Source: Perkinsus chesapeaki
Taxonomy: Eukaryota; Perkinsozoa; Perkinsida; Perkinsidae
Reading direction: 5' to 3'
NCBI GenBank assembly: GCA_013115145.1
Contig: JAAPAO010000179.1
Coordinates: 4,868-57,292, forward strand
DNA length: 52,425 nt
A program made the translations under genes and the position numbers. The notes below the pieces were generated by a model. The model worked only from the letters and a program-made list of their open reading frames with translations. It was not told where the DNA came from and did no database searches. This document shows positions 35,493 through 48,964 of this stretch, in pieces (position 1 is the first letter of the stretch; each line of letters begins with the position of its first letter).

Positions 35493-37579
35493 TTAGTATC
35501 GTCGTCGTCGTTGTTCTTCTTGTTGTTCTTGTTGCTTTCTTACATAAACACCAATATTTCTTTTAATATAATCAATATCACATTTATCTCTTATATAATT
35601 ACTTAATTCATTATCATATATCATACCTGTAATATTATAAATATATTCTTTAACAATATGTAACCTATCATAAATAATAATATATTAATGATTATTATTA
35701 ATACGGTAAAGGGTTAACATGACCAATACCAATTAATTGATCACTCCAACTTATTATCATACCATAACGTGACATCAAATTCCAATTATTAACCTAATAA
35801 TAATATTTACCAAGGATATTATTATTATACTCTGCTCCTCCTGCTCCTCCTCCTCCTCCTGCTGATCATTATTACCATTATATGAGAGTATTGTTTAGGT
35901 ATGTGTTCGGCAACTTCAATACTTATTATCCAATCATAAATAGTATTATTATTATTATATAATATTGGTTTAGTAATATCCATATATAATACATCACCAT
36001 TACTTATCTATTAACAACAACAACAACACGGCGGCCATTAGATGGTCATAAATAATACTATTATAATAATAGTAGTATTTATACTATTACCTCATTAATA
36101 TTATTAATACCATCAAATGCATATGATCTAACAATACCTGTATTATTTAACCATTTTGAATAATGTCCACCACCAGCACCAATATCACCAATAGTAATAA
36201 TACTACTATTAACATTATTATTATAATGAGGTATAATAATATATTGCATAATACCCTTTAATAAACCATTATCCAACCCCCATGTATTAAATGTAGTCCT
36301 TTTAAGTGCTTCTAAATTATCAAATGCACCAGATCTAATAATAATAAATAATAGTAAATAATAATAAATAATAATAAATAATAATAAATAATAATAAATA
36401 ATAAATAATAATAATAAATAATAACAAATAATAATAAATAATAATAAATAATAATAAATAATAATAAATAATAATAAATAATAATAAATAATAATAAATA
36501 ATAAATAATAATAAATAATAATAAATAGTAATAAATAATATTATTACTTTGTATAATAATAATATTGTTTAACACGTTGTGATGGATGTGGTCTTCTACT
36601 ATTATTTTCATTATTATCAGTCTCCTTTTGTTTTTTATTATTGTATAGATTCATAATACTTGATATTAATAAAGGATCTATATTTATAACATAATCCTCA
36701 ATATACTTAACTAATCTACCAGATAATATAACAGCAAATGTTGTATCCTAATAATAATTATTAATATATATACATTATTTATTACTTTTCTCCATGTTGG
36801 AAATGATGATGGATCACTTGGTAGTAATGTATTATTATTATTATCATAATCTATATCACCTTCAACAATATCACCATATATACCTAATATTAATATATTA
36901 AGACAACATAATAATAATTACTACCAAATACATAACTTGACCATAATAATTGTGTTACATCTTTCATAACTTTATTATATTCATATATATATTTACCCAT
37001 AATTCTGATAATTATAATAATAATAATATCTTTTATATATTATTACTTTCTAATATTTAATGTAATACAATCAGGATTAGATGTTATTATAGCACCTATA
37101 TTGGTATAATATGTATTTATATTATTAATCATATTATTAATATGTTTAGATATCCACCAATGATAATGATTTGATTCTAATAACATTTTATTATCTAATA
37201 AATAATATAAACCACATGTTGCTGTAAAATTATCATGTTTTATTATCTAATAATATAATTATTATTAATACTAAATCATCTATATTGATATACTATATTA
37301 CCATATTATTTATTAAATTAATAGTATTATCTCTTATATAACTAATTATTATATCACATGTTTCACTATTCTCAATTTGTATGAAATCATTTAATGTTAA
37401 TGTTGATGATATACTACTATCTTCACTACTATCTCTTATTATGTATCTGATATATAATAGTATATATAATAATATATATAATAATATTATTACTCATTAT
37501 TAATTCTCATCCATATATCATCATTACCGATACTAATACCAATTATAATATATAATGAATTCAAAAACAACATCATCAT
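35493..37579 (-). CDS. Secretory-pathway SAM methyltransferase-like protein (METTL24-like fold)
   Basis: Start ATG 37577-37579: MMMLFLNSLYIIIGISIG is a good signal peptide or anchor. The N-terminal half (SSTLTLNDFIQIENSETCDI, CGLYYLLDNKMLLESNHYHW, DVTQLLWSSYVFG, SDPSSFPTWRK) has no domain I can name. The C-terminal half is a Rossmann methyltransferase: SSIITIGDIGAGGGHYSKWL is motif I (GAGGG), followed by VRSYAFDGINNINE, then YDWIISIEVAEHIPK (acidic motif plus EVAEHIP), NWNLMSRYGMIISWSDQL and a basic end RRRRY at TAA 35493-35495. The 'D-W-hydrophobic-S-EV-EHIP' plus 'ISW' pattern fits a eukaryotic secreted methyltransferase group with METTL24-like members. Substrate unknown. One intron (about 36336-36545) is stretched by the 10-bp satellite. 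Confidence 0.7.
36345..36536 (-). repeat. 10-bp satellite expanding a methyltransferase intron
   Basis: About 18 copies of AATAATAAAT on the plus strand, that is ATTTATTATT in the gene's own sense, with occasional 7-bp and single-base variants. This enlarges the intron to over 200 nt. Confidence 0.85.
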
Positions 37580-37730
37580 ACGACCACCACCACGAAGGCA
37601 CTTGACCGCAAGAATAACAATAAGAAGACCTAGCAAGATCTATCCAGTGGGCGACACGCGGGGGGGGGCTATTCTCACGCGCCGCCGGGACCATACTGTT
37701 GATGGTAGTTATTGAGTTGTTGAATTTATT
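37580..37730. promoter_or_regulatory. Divergent GC-rich promoter
   Basis: 151 bp between the methyltransferase and WDR44-like starts. It has GTGGGCGACACGCG at 37647-37660 followed by a G run, then CACGCGCCGCCGGGACC, in otherwise AT-rich DNA. Confidence 0.5.
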
Positions 37731-39065
37731 ATGCTATCATATAGTGATCCATATATATTACCACCAGTAGCAGCTGCACGATGGAATAAAAAGGAAAAGA
37801 GTATTAGAGAAGTAACAAAGACATCTAAATCATCAAGAAGGTCATCAACATCATCAATAACAATAATTGACAACACAAAACAACAACAACAACAACAACA
37901 GCAGCAGCAGGGAGGAGGAGGAGGAGATATAAATCATTGTAGTAATAATAAAATATTATATAAAAGAGGATATATTCCAGTAATATAATCAAGTGCTTGA
38001 TGTTGTTATTATTATAAATAGTAGGTAGAAGAAATATCAAAACATAAGCACATACAACAACCTGTATCATCATCATCTAGTAGTGGTAGTAGTAGTGGCT
38101 ATATTAATAATGGGGATACTAATAAAAATATATCATCATCATCATCATCAAGTAGTAGTGGTATATTAAATGATAATGGTGCACAATATGATTATTTATT
38201 AAAAACAGCAACATCAACTACGTCAATAGCATTAGAACGATATTATATACAAGATACCCCACAAAGTATGATAGATGCAAGAAATACTGTATTAGAAGCA
38301 GTTAAAGCGATGGATAAAAAGTAGGAATATATATTATTATTAATAGATGTTAATAATATAGATATTATTATTGTTATTAGATTCTCTGTTTCGTGGGATG
38401 AACCAAGTAAAACATTACCCAACGCGGTTAAAGTAATAATAATGTTATCAATTATTACTATCAATTATCATTATATAGGATATACGCCCTCATGAAGAAT
38501 GTGATGATACTAGTACACAAGATGATGATGAAGATGATGAAGGTATTAGTGGGAAATGCATAATAATATAATGCTGTTATTAATGTTGTTTATAGTAGTT
38601 GATAATAATAATAATACTAATGGTATATATAACATGATTAAGGATAAGAAGGATAAATTAATAACAAATAGGAATATAAGAATGCAACATAAGAATAATA
38701 ATACTAATACTACTACTTCTTATTATTCTGGCGGTGGTGGTGGTTGGTTTAAAACGCGAAAAAAGAATGATAATATAGGAGGGACTAATAATGATTATGA
38801 TGATGATAGGGGAGGTGGAGAAAGACGACTTAATAATAATAATAGAAGGTTAGAATCAAATAGGGCATATTTAGCGCCTAAATTATCATTACCACCGGCA
38901 CATTTAAGAAGAGCATCAAGTGTTGGTATGATACAACCTAATAATAATAATAATCATCATCATCATAGAATAGCAGTTAATAAAAAAGAGGAGGTCATGG
39001 TCGATAATGACAATGATAATAAGCTTATAACATCACCTACATCATCTACTACGGGATCTACGATA

Positions 39066-39110
<45 letters not shown>

Positions 39111-40098
39111 GAAGAAGAACAACAACAACCAGCTGTAACAGCAACATCATCATCATCCTTACCAGCAGCAGCGGTAGTCTCGTCGTCGTCATCATCATTA
39201 TTATCGAATAGTAAAACTATAACAGGATTACATGTAGTAATAATAATATAATTTAGTATTATATATTAATAAATAATAGTTACGTATGAGATTAAAGAAT
39301 CTTATATTTGGAAATAATAATAATACTAAGCATAATAATAATGGTCATATGCCCGCAGCAGCATCTGAACCATTATCAGGCGGAGTGGATAATAATATTA
39401 ATAGTTGTGGAGGTTTAGGGGTATTAGATGTAGTGAGTAGTAGTAGTAACAGTTGTGATATATTTGGATATGATCTAAATACTGGTAGTAGTACTAATAA
39501 TGGTGGTGGTGGTATTAGTAAATGCATACCATTAGTAACTAGTGTACCTAATAATAGAGAACACCATCATCAACGTCAACATTGTGTAAGAATAATAATA
39601 TATATAATAATATATATTATTTATTAGTTATTATTACTTGGTGAAATGTATTTCCCATCACCAACATCATCATCTCCATCATTACCATCATCAGGTGGTG
39701 GTGGTGGTGGATATATAGTTACTCAAATAGCAGTTGATAAATATAGTGGTGATATAGCAGTTGGTACTACTAGTGGTATTATATTAGTATGGATAAGAGA
39801 GCATAATGCAGCACATACTAGGAATGCTAATATTATATTAAATGGTCATATTGATAGTATAACATCATTACATTATAGTAATAATAACAATAATATAGAG
39901 GGAGTAACAAGAAGAAAAAAAGAGGCTCAACAAGAAGAAGAGCGAGAACGAGGGCAGCAGCAGCCATTATATCCGACTACATTAATAAGTTCATCACTTG
40001 ACGGATCAACTGTTATATGGACACCAAGAAGAGATAATAATATATATTATAATGATGATAAAAGAGATAAGAGAAGAGATAATAATATATCAACATCG

Positions 40099-40145
<47 letters not shown>

Positions 40146-41736
40146 GTCATGTAAATCATTATATGATAAACCAATAGCTGTTATTAGACATTTTAAATCG
40201 ATTACTGGACCATTAGATATTGAGGGTACTGGTATAAATATACCAACATATTCGAGTACTTCATTGCCTAATATTAATAATGGTTTACATACACCATTAT
40301 TATTTATAGCATGCGCCGATGGTGCTATTGAAATGTAATAATATCAATATAATCTCTATTATAATAATAAAGTTTATTTTAGTTATGAACTTGTAACAAA
40401 AGGATATAATAATAATACTAGAACACCTGCTGCTGCTGCTGCTGACAAAGGTGGTGGTGGTGGGTGTTATTATTTATATGAATCATCACCACCTAAAAAG
40501 ATACATACAGTTAGAATAGAAGGTATGGCAACAGCTGTTGAATTATCACCAGATGGTTTAAGATTAGCAGTTGGTTCTGCAGTTGGTACAATAACTATAT
40601 TTTTATTAAAAACATTACGTTTAGATGGTATTATAGATTGTAGAAATAGATATGGTAAATTGCGTGGTGGTCGTAAAATATGCGGTATTGAATGGGAAAA
40701 TGATTCACAAAGGTTATTAATAACAGCATGTGATTCAAGAATAAGAGTTATACATTTAAGAGATTTATCAAGACGAAGTAAAATGAAATCAAATCCAATA
40801 TATAATAATGATAATTTAATGCTACAAGGTAGATATTGTTATAATGAAGATCGGGTATTAGCTTGTAGTGAAAAAGGTTATCTATGTATATGGAAATTAA
40901 ATTATAATAATGAATCAACTAATGATAAACCTATTGTATGTGATATATTATATAGAACTAGAGGACAATGGTCATCACAATATTCATTTGCTAATAATAA
41001 TAAACAACAACAATTAGTAGTATCATCATATCATCATGGAGTATCAATGGATAATAATAATTCAATAATACAAGGAGAAGACAAGGAGGAGGAGAATAAT
41101 ACTACTAATCAACAAGAGAAGGATAAAAATACAAATTTACAACTACAATCACACAGGGATCAGCATCAGCAGCATCAGCAGCATCAAGCAGCAGTAGCAG
41201 CAGCTGACGATACTGGTGGTGTTGTAGGTGGTGCTGGTGCTGGTGGTGGTGGTGGTGATGTACCTAATATACCTAGTACTATTAGTTATCCACCACTTAC
41301 TGCATCATTTATAAGTAATATGATATTATTAGTTATAAATTATTTATTATTTAGTGCCTGTTGGATATAGTATGATTGGACATCCACTATGTGATTCAGC
41401 ATTATCAACAACAACAACAACAAGAAGAAGAAGAACAAGAAGTGGTGGAGGAAAGGAAGACATACCTAGTAATAATGATGATAGTAATATTTATTATTAT
41501 TATTAATAATATTATTAGGCTCATCATTAATAGTAGTAGCATCATCTCAAGGTGTTATAAGGGTATGTTTAGAATTGAATGAATATGATGATGATAATAA
41601 TAATGAATATTATGATGATGATAAATATAATAATAATAACCACACATCATTAACAACGACATCATCAAATAGACTAGAAGTACCATTGAGTAGAAGTAGA
41701 TTATCAACAGCAGCAGCTACTAAAATGTTAATATAA
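37731..41736 (+). CDS. WDR44: WDR44-like WD40 beta-propeller protein
   Basis: WDR44 family members are Rab11-binding propeller proteins of endosomal recycling. The first 600 or so residues are low complexity: poly-Q after DNTKQ, QEAVKAMDKK, FSVSWDEPSKTLPNAV, RPHEECDD, PKLSLPPAHLRRASSVG, poly-Q, then TGLHLRMRLKNLIFG. WD repeats follow: VDKYSGDIAVGTTSGIILVW, HIDSITSLHYS, TLISSSLDGSTVIWTP, PLLFIACADGAIE, ATAVELSPDGLRLAVGSAVG, KICGIEWENDSQRLLITACD, SRIRVIHLRDLSRRSK, RVLACSEKGYLCIWKLN, and SSLIVVASSQGVIRV. The stretch GGRKICGIE followed by DSRIRVIHLRDLS, then a strand ending CIWKLN, follows the signature region of WDR44. The key F-S-W 'HxGxIW' entry strand is weak. Stop TAA 41734-41736; nine or so exons join in frame. 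Confidence 0.68.
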
Positions 41737-42178
41737 TAATAATACTACTACTACAGCAACAGCAACAGCAACAGCAGCAGTGATAATAATTATGATGATC
41801 ACAACAAGTACTTTACCCTCTTTCTTCTTCGTCTTCTTCTTCGTCTTCTTATTATTATTGTTGTATTTTCATGTTGTTGCTATTGTTATTGATGTTATAT
41901 AGTTGGTACATTTGGTACATTAATGATTGTAATAATAATATTGTAATATTATTATTTTAATAACCCCCCTTCATATCATTACTACTATCAACTTAAAGCA
42001 GAGTTTCTCTTGTATGAATTAGACTCAGTGTTTTGTTAATAGTATTATTATATTTATAGTATTATTATATTTTTATTTATAGTATTATTATATTTATATT
42101 AATAGTATTATTATATTTATATTAATAGTATTATTATATTTATATTAATAGTATTATTATATTTATATTCTTTTCTCT
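41737..42178. other. Gene-free spacer with several simple repeats
   Basis: (CAACAG)n/(CAG)n near 41752-41780, (TCTTCGTCT)n near 41820-41850, a pyrimidine run, then a 23-bp tandem repeat (core aatagtattattatatttat) of four to five copies at about 42033-42165, ending 14 bp before the next start codon. No gene seen. Confidence 0.6.
42033..42165. repeat. 23-bp AT-only tandem repeat upstream of a start codon
   Basis: Units tattaatagtattattatat plus tta repeat with period 23 in the later copies; the first copies are degenerate. The array sits in the presumed promoter or 5' UTR of the next gene. Confidence 0.75.
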
Positions 42179-45100
42179 ATGGAATATGGTGATAGCATCT
42201 TAAATACAACAACAATGATGACATCATCATCATCAATACGTGGTGGATATGATATGTTAAATAATGCTTTATCATGTGAATATATGACACCAACACTTAG
42301 AAAACCAGTATATAAATTATATCATACGCCACTGCTGCTGCCAAGAACGGTAAGGAGAAGCAGAGTAAATGATTCTGCTTCTGCTACTTCTGCTTCTGCT
42401 GCTGCTTCTGTTATATACGATCCTGGCGTCATAGCACACCTTTATTATGAAATAGAAGTAAATAATAATAATAAGAAATATAAAGATAATTGCTGGAGGT
42501 GGTATAATAAATCAGTAAATAATTGTCGTAATTGGTTAACTAATATACCAACATCATCATCATCTTATAATAATAATAACGGTAGAACATTATCCAACCG
42601 GATATTAGCTATTGATCCAACATCATCATCATCATCATCATCATCAGGAGGAGGAGGAGGAGGAGGAGGAGGAGGGTGTAGGTTATGTGATATAACTATT
42701 AATAATAATGGTGGTGGTAATGGTGATGATGGTAATGGTGGTGGTAATATAACAACTAGTATGAAATATATTAATATTGATAGTATTATGAAGAGTAGTA
42801 GGAAAGGTAGTTGTATTACTGAAATTAAGAGTCAAGCATTAGATGATGAATATGCATTTATAACAACTGATACGTCATTTCATATAACATCATTAGCATC
42901 AAGAACAAATGATGATTGTCCAACAGTAGTTGAAGAACAACAACAACAACAGCAACAAGATGATGATGATGATGATGATGATGATGGTGGTGGTTGTTGT
43001 AGGAATAGTAATAAGTTATTAATATCTGAAAGTAGAGGTATGGATACAAGTCATGTGTATCCTGGTAAAGCTGTTATTGTTACACCAACATCATTATTTC
43101 AATATGATCCTAATAAAGATAAACTTATTAATATATTTACTATTGGTGGAAAAGGAAAACAACAACAACAATACAATCACCACCACCCACAAGGAGGAAT
43201 TGGTAATAGAGGAGTGTATAATAATAATATTACAAATAACATAACAACGACAACAAGAACACGAAGAAGAATATTGTCAAAAGACGACCAAGATTATGAA
43301 GGTGGTATAAAAGAGGATAATACTAATAATGAAAATCATCATACTCCTACTTTAACACCACCACCACATACTTCAACATCAACATTTATAACACATGATG
43401 ATGATGATGATGTTAATAGTGGTTATGATGATGATGATCGTTGTCGTGGTCGTGGTCGTAGATTTACTGGTGTATGTTATTCATATATTCATCCAGAAGT
43501 ATTATTCATAGGTGGTATTAGATTATCTATGATTGATATGAGATGTCCAATATATCCTAAACTTAGAACACTTAATAATAATATACAACCAGCACCATAT
43601 TATGTTGGTTTATTACAAAACTGGGATGTTGATGATATATATTATTGGACAGCATTAACAACATTTGATACCACATTACCGTATCAGATAGCAGCATCAA
43701 GTAGAAGGCATTCATCCGTAGCAATAATGGATATACGAGGTGGTCATCATTGTAACTCAACAACATCAAGTAGTAGTGGTGGTATTCCTATTATAGCTGA
43801 ATGGCCTTTACCTACTAGACAGGATTTATGGTTATCAATGATATTACAAGATGGTGCTGGTTTACCAACTTGTACATCACTACAATATGTTAGTGACAAT
43901 AAGGGTCGGGGTAAGATATTATCATTTATACCTTATCAATATGGATCATCAGTAACATGTGTTAATTATAATAATAATGGTACATTTTCAAGACCAACCC
44001 ATATATTTCATAATAATAGAAGAAATAATGGTTTATCGGGATGTACATTTATTAATACTAACAACAATAATAATACATCATCATCATCTATAGGGGTTGT
44101 TGCATTGAATTGGAAAGGACATCTCATGTTAGCTACTACTAAGAACAACCAACAAGAAGAAGAAGAAGAAGGAAGGGAGGAGGAGGAGCGAGTAAGAGCA
44201 GCTCGATATCGACGACATAATATAACAGTCGAAGCTGATAATGAGGATTATCATCATGTTGATAATCAGGATGATAATATGATTAAAGGCTCATCATCAT
44301 CATCATCCTACTACTACTTTGATAATAATAATGGTATTATTCCCCCTATTAAATCTAAATCATTTAAACCAATATCATATAGGGAAAGAGATTGGGCTCC
44401 GAAACTCCTTTTATGGGCTCAAACATCATCATCATCACAAACAACGGCAATCAACGGCAAAAAGGCGAATAAAACATCAATAATATTAAGCAACAGTGGT
44501 ATTGGTGATTATCATATCAATGGTGGTGGTGATGATGGTGGGGAGGAGGAGGATTATGATGATAGTCATTGTATTGGTAAATATATTAATTACGATAATG
44601 ATCTTATTATTATATTAACTGCATTAGGCATCATATATCCTAAAGAGGATGATGATGGTGGTGGTGGTGGGCATTCATTGTTATTGAGTGGTGATAGGAA
44701 TATATTATTATGGAGACATAATTTAAAATATAATAAATATAATCAAATATTATTATCTAATATATTAAAAGAAGGTGGCTATGGCGGTAAACGGCGGCAG
44801 CGGCGGCGGCACGAGGAGAGCGGTGGTGGCGGTGGTGGCGGTGGTGGTGGTTGTCTTAGTGCAATACGTTATATTATAAATAATATTATCAAAAATACAC
44901 CTTCCTACCACCATTGGTTATCTATAACACATGATAATAACAATAAACAGAATAATAATAATAAATGTAATAGTATTATTATCATCATTATTAACCATGC
45001 AGCTGCAGCTGCAGCTGTTGTTGTTGTTATTTTCATTTTTAGGTGGAATGAGATATTGGGATTATTTAACTTTGTATCGCCAAAGCATAATTAACGACCA

Positions 45101-45599
45101 TCATCAGTATGATGATGATGATAAGAATGAGCCATTGAATAGATATGAACTATTATCTGTTTTAAAAGTATTAGAAGATGATGGTTTATTGCGTATAGAA
45201 ATGTATTATGATGAAGATAACAACAATAACAACAATAACAAGTTGGATTGGATAGCCATACCTATATACGAAAACGACGAAGGAACAAGTGAAGAAGAAA
45301 GAGAAAAGAAGTCTATAACGATGAAGAAGCCGAATTATAATGATGATGATATAGAATTGGAATATAATAATAGTAGTATGGTTCTTATGAAAACAACAAC
45401 TAATAATGATAATAATAATGGCAATTCATCTAGTAGCAATAATAATAATAAACCCCCTTTATTATGTAAAAACAACATTGATATGGATACTATACAAGAT
45501 GTTATTAATAGATGGGATAATAATAATTATGATGATGAGAGTAAAGAGAATGATGATAATAAAGATGAGAAAAGAAAAAGAAAATATGTTGAACTTTAG
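42179..45599 (+). CDS. Large fast-evolving protein, possibly TAF1C/Rrn6-like propeller
   Basis: ATG 42179; one long exon to about 44970, then an intron (donor in AAATgtaatag, acceptor TTTTTAG before 45043) and a second exon to TAG 45597-45599, giving about 1,115 residues. The core between long S, Q, D, G and N tracts is ordered: DEYAFITTDTSFHITSLASR, VYPGKAVIVTPTSLFQYDPN, FTGVCYSYIHPEVLFIGGIR, LSMIDMRCPIYPKLRTL, GLLQNWDVDDIYYWTALTTF, PYQIAASSRRHSSVAIMDIR, IGVVALNWKGHLMLAT. The 'HP-x-L-hydrophobic ... D-R' strand pair followed by an acidic C-terminal helical part is the pattern of the SL1/core-factor subunit TAF1C/Rrn6 in RNA polymerase I initiation, but the match is weak and other propeller proteins are possible. 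The coding status itself is solid. Confidence 0.45.
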
Positions 45600-45946
45600 T
45601 TCTTGTTGTTGTTCTTGTTGTTGTTGTTGTATTTGTTACCATAATTATATCGCCATTATTATTTGTATTATTAGTGTTTTTATATTGTTATTTGATGATA
45701 GTAATAATAAATGTAGTATTATCAATTTCGTCATTATTCGATTATTATTCATACTAGTATTATTATTATTATTGGGTTATAAATAAGATATATATTATTA
45801 TACAATATTTAACTTTATTATAGGTTTCATATTTATATCAATAACTAACATCAATATTGATAGTATTAAATTATTGTGGTAATGGTAGTTCGACCATCAT
45901 AATAATAATACTACAAATTATTAACAATAATAATAATAAAGAATAG
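45600..45946. other. Intergenic, triplet-rich, no gene seen
   Basis: Contains (TTG)n runs near 45604-45631, then ATT-rich DNA. It presumably holds the kinase promoter. Apparent frames are repeat-driven. Confidence 0.5.
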
Positions 45947-45998
45947 ATGAATAGAACTACACAGTTGCTCACACACAGGAGAGGATTTATATCATCAA

Positions 45999-46029
<31 letters not shown>

Positions 46030-46204
46030 GAGAAGAACAAAAATAATAATGACACCAACAACAACAAGGAGGAGAAGAAGAACAACAATTAACAGAGAGG
46101 GGTTTACTATAATATCACAAAGTAGTAGTATTCTTAATAATATCAATAGTATTATTAAATCCCCAATAACTAGTGCATCATCATCCTCATCATTCAACTC
46201 GTGG

Positions 46205-46235
<31 letters not shown>

Positions 46236-48802
46236 TATTGGTATTACTATCTAAATATCATACTGTCAGTGCATCATCATCATCGTTATCAACAACAACA
46301 ACAACAGCAAGAAGAACACATTTACTTGGTTATAACCGTTATTATGATTATATTATTAATTATGAAAAAGAGGGAGTATCTTATTATGAAAATACGTTAG
46401 TAAAAGAAGTGTTACGTTTTATTCATATATTATATAAATGTAAATATCATAATCATCATAATCATCATGGTTACACTATATTAGAGATTATTACTATTAT
46501 GTCAATATTATTATTTTATAATTATATTGTCCAGTTGAGACATACGACATACTCCTCCTCCTCCTCTTCATCATCATCATCATCATCAGTTTATACTAAT
46601 CTTTGGTATTTTATCCTAAGCATTCCGTTATATAATAGAATAGCAAACTGCGATGAAAAATATAAAAGTTATGAAAATGGTGATGATGATGATAATAATG
46701 ATATCCTCAGAATGTTCCCTATTGCTCGAGAAGATTTAATACGTCATAATATTTATAATGAGTATGATGAAGATGATGATGAGAATAGTAATGAGAATAG
46801 TAATCCTAAGAATTATCGTAATTTCGATGATGAATATGAAATACATGATATCATTGGTGAAGGTGGATTTGGTACTGTATATAGATGTACACATAAAATA
46901 ACTGGTATAGAAAGAGCAGTTAAGATTATTAATAATAATACTCATAATATTAAAGATGTTAAATTATTTCGTAATGAATTAAATGCACTATTAGATCTTG
47001 ATTCACCATATATAGTAAGATTATTAGAATATTATTATGATAATAATGATAATAGTATTAAATTGGTATGTTCTTTATGTCGTGGACCGGATTTATTAGA
47101 TCGTATAAGAGATGAAGTTAATCAAAAAGGTAGATTTGATGAAGAATATGCAGTTATACTATTACGTCATATGTTAAAAGCAGTTGCATATTGTCATAAA
47201 TCCGGTATTGTACATTGGGATATTAAACCTGAGAATTTTATGTTTGCAAATCCATCTAAAACTGCTACATTAAAAATGATTGATATGGGTTTAGCTAAAA
47301 GACATCTTATACCAACAACAACAACAACAACAACAAGTAGAGTTGATAATAATAACGATAAAAATATAAGATCACGAGAGGGATATGAAAGTATTACAAG
47401 TTTAAATCATCATCATCATCATCATCAACAACATCCATCATCATCGAATGATGATGAAGATGATGATGATAGTAGTGGTGGTGTTGGTGTTATATTCCCG
47501 TTTATTGCTGGTACATTACGTTATATGCCACCTGAAATAGTAGAAAGAGTATTATTAACAACAACAACGACAAAGCAGAATGGGAAGAAGAAGAAAAAGA
47601 GAAAAGAATATGACAATATTGATAATCGAGTAGAATACAATGCTGCTGCTGCTGATGGAGATGATGATGAAGTTGTTGTTATTAATAATAAGAAATATTA
47701 TTATAATATTGATGATCCACGTAAAGTTGATATTTGGGCTATTGGTGTTATATTTGCTATGTTATTATCTGGTGTACCTTTATTTAGTTTAACTGATGAT
47801 GAAGATATTGTTATGAATGATATATTAGATCCTGAATATGTTATTAAACGTATATCAACAAATGATGAATATATTAATATATCTGATGATGCATTTGATA
47901 TGTTATATAATTTATTATCATTTAATCCAAATGATAGATTTGATGCAAGTGAAGCATTAAATCATCCATTAATAATACATTCTTATGAAAGAGATGCAAT
48001 ACAATTACAACATAATAAAGATATAAGACAAGTATTTAATTTTGATATTATTAATCGTATGAGATATTCAACTCGATTACCACCATTAGCAAGAATATGT
48101 AGATTACTTATTGCACACCAATGTCGCGATCGTGAAATAAGAAGATTAAGAGATACATTTAGACGTTTTGATATTGATGGTGATGGTTATTTAGATAAAC
48201 ATGAAATACAAACTGTATGTGAATATTATAATATACCATTACCAGATGATTTTGATGATATATTCAATGCTTGTGATTTACAACGTAATAATAGATTAAA
48301 TTTTGTAGAATTTGTTGCTGCTACACTTGATGATGAATTAACTGATATAGATAGCGATTCTGGTAAAAGATTTCTCCAGTATGTATTCCAACAATTGAGC
48401 CGTGATAACAATTATAACAACAACAACAACAACAGCTTATGTGATAATGATAATACATCACAACAACAACAACAAGAAGATGATGATGATGATGATAATA
48501 ACGAATATCATTCATCAAGTGATTCTCTGATAGATGCATCAAAAATTAAAAAGTTTTTCTATAAAAGTTCTTTTACTGATGATATAGCGAGATTACTTAT
48601 AGAAGGATGTTACGATAAAAAGGAGAATGATGATGCATATAATAATACATTACCATCATCCGATCATCATCATCATCATAAAATGATGAAAAAGGTTGAT
48701 ACGTTGAACTTTAATCAGTTTGTAAAATGTTTTAAACTACTAAACAGACGGCATGATGATAATGACGATATATCATCTTTATCGTCTATTACTACTCGTT
48801 GA
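45947..48802 (+). CDS. CDPK-like kinase with C-terminal EF-hands, atypical HWD and DMG motifs
   Basis: Calcium-dependent protein kinase architecture: kinase, junction, EF-hands. The first 290 residues are low complexity (T, R, S tracts; GYTILEIITIMSILLFYNYI may be a membrane helix; the Arg-rich start could be a targeting signal). Kinase: DIIGEGGFGTVYRCTHK (P-loop), ERAVKII (catalytic Lys), FRNELNALLDLDSPYIVRLL (helix C Glu), GRFDEEYAVILLRHMLKAVA, GIVHWDIKPENFMF, LKMIDMGLAK, FIAGTLRYMPPEI, VDIWAIGVIFAMLLSGVPLF. HRD is HWD and DFG is DMG; the catalytic Asp, Lys and Asn remain. The activation loop holds a roughly 60-residue poly-T/H/D insert and a second insert follows APE. EF-hands: RFDIDGDGYLDKHEI (canonical), DLQRNNRLNFVEF (degenerate), then two poor ones. 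The entire 951-codon frame has no intron, unlike nearly all neighbours. Confidence 0.88.
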
Positions 48803-48964
48803 ATTCTTGTATTATTGCTATTCTTTATTAAACTATTATCATCAATAAATGCCTTTAACATTCTTATTATTATCCTTGATATTTATATTGTGTTATTGTT
48901 TAATTAACATGTTTTGAACAAAAAAATATGTAAATAATCCAGAAATAATATCAAGTTAATGTAA
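48803..48964. other. Convergent 3' spacer
   Basis: AT-rich DNA between the kinase stop and the stop of the minus-strand gene. No gene or notable structure seen. Confidence 0.5.

Noticed and set aside
36312-36611. Long minus-strand frame of I/Y/L repeats
   Set aside because: Pure product of the 10-bp AT satellite; it lies in an intron of the methyltransferase gene.
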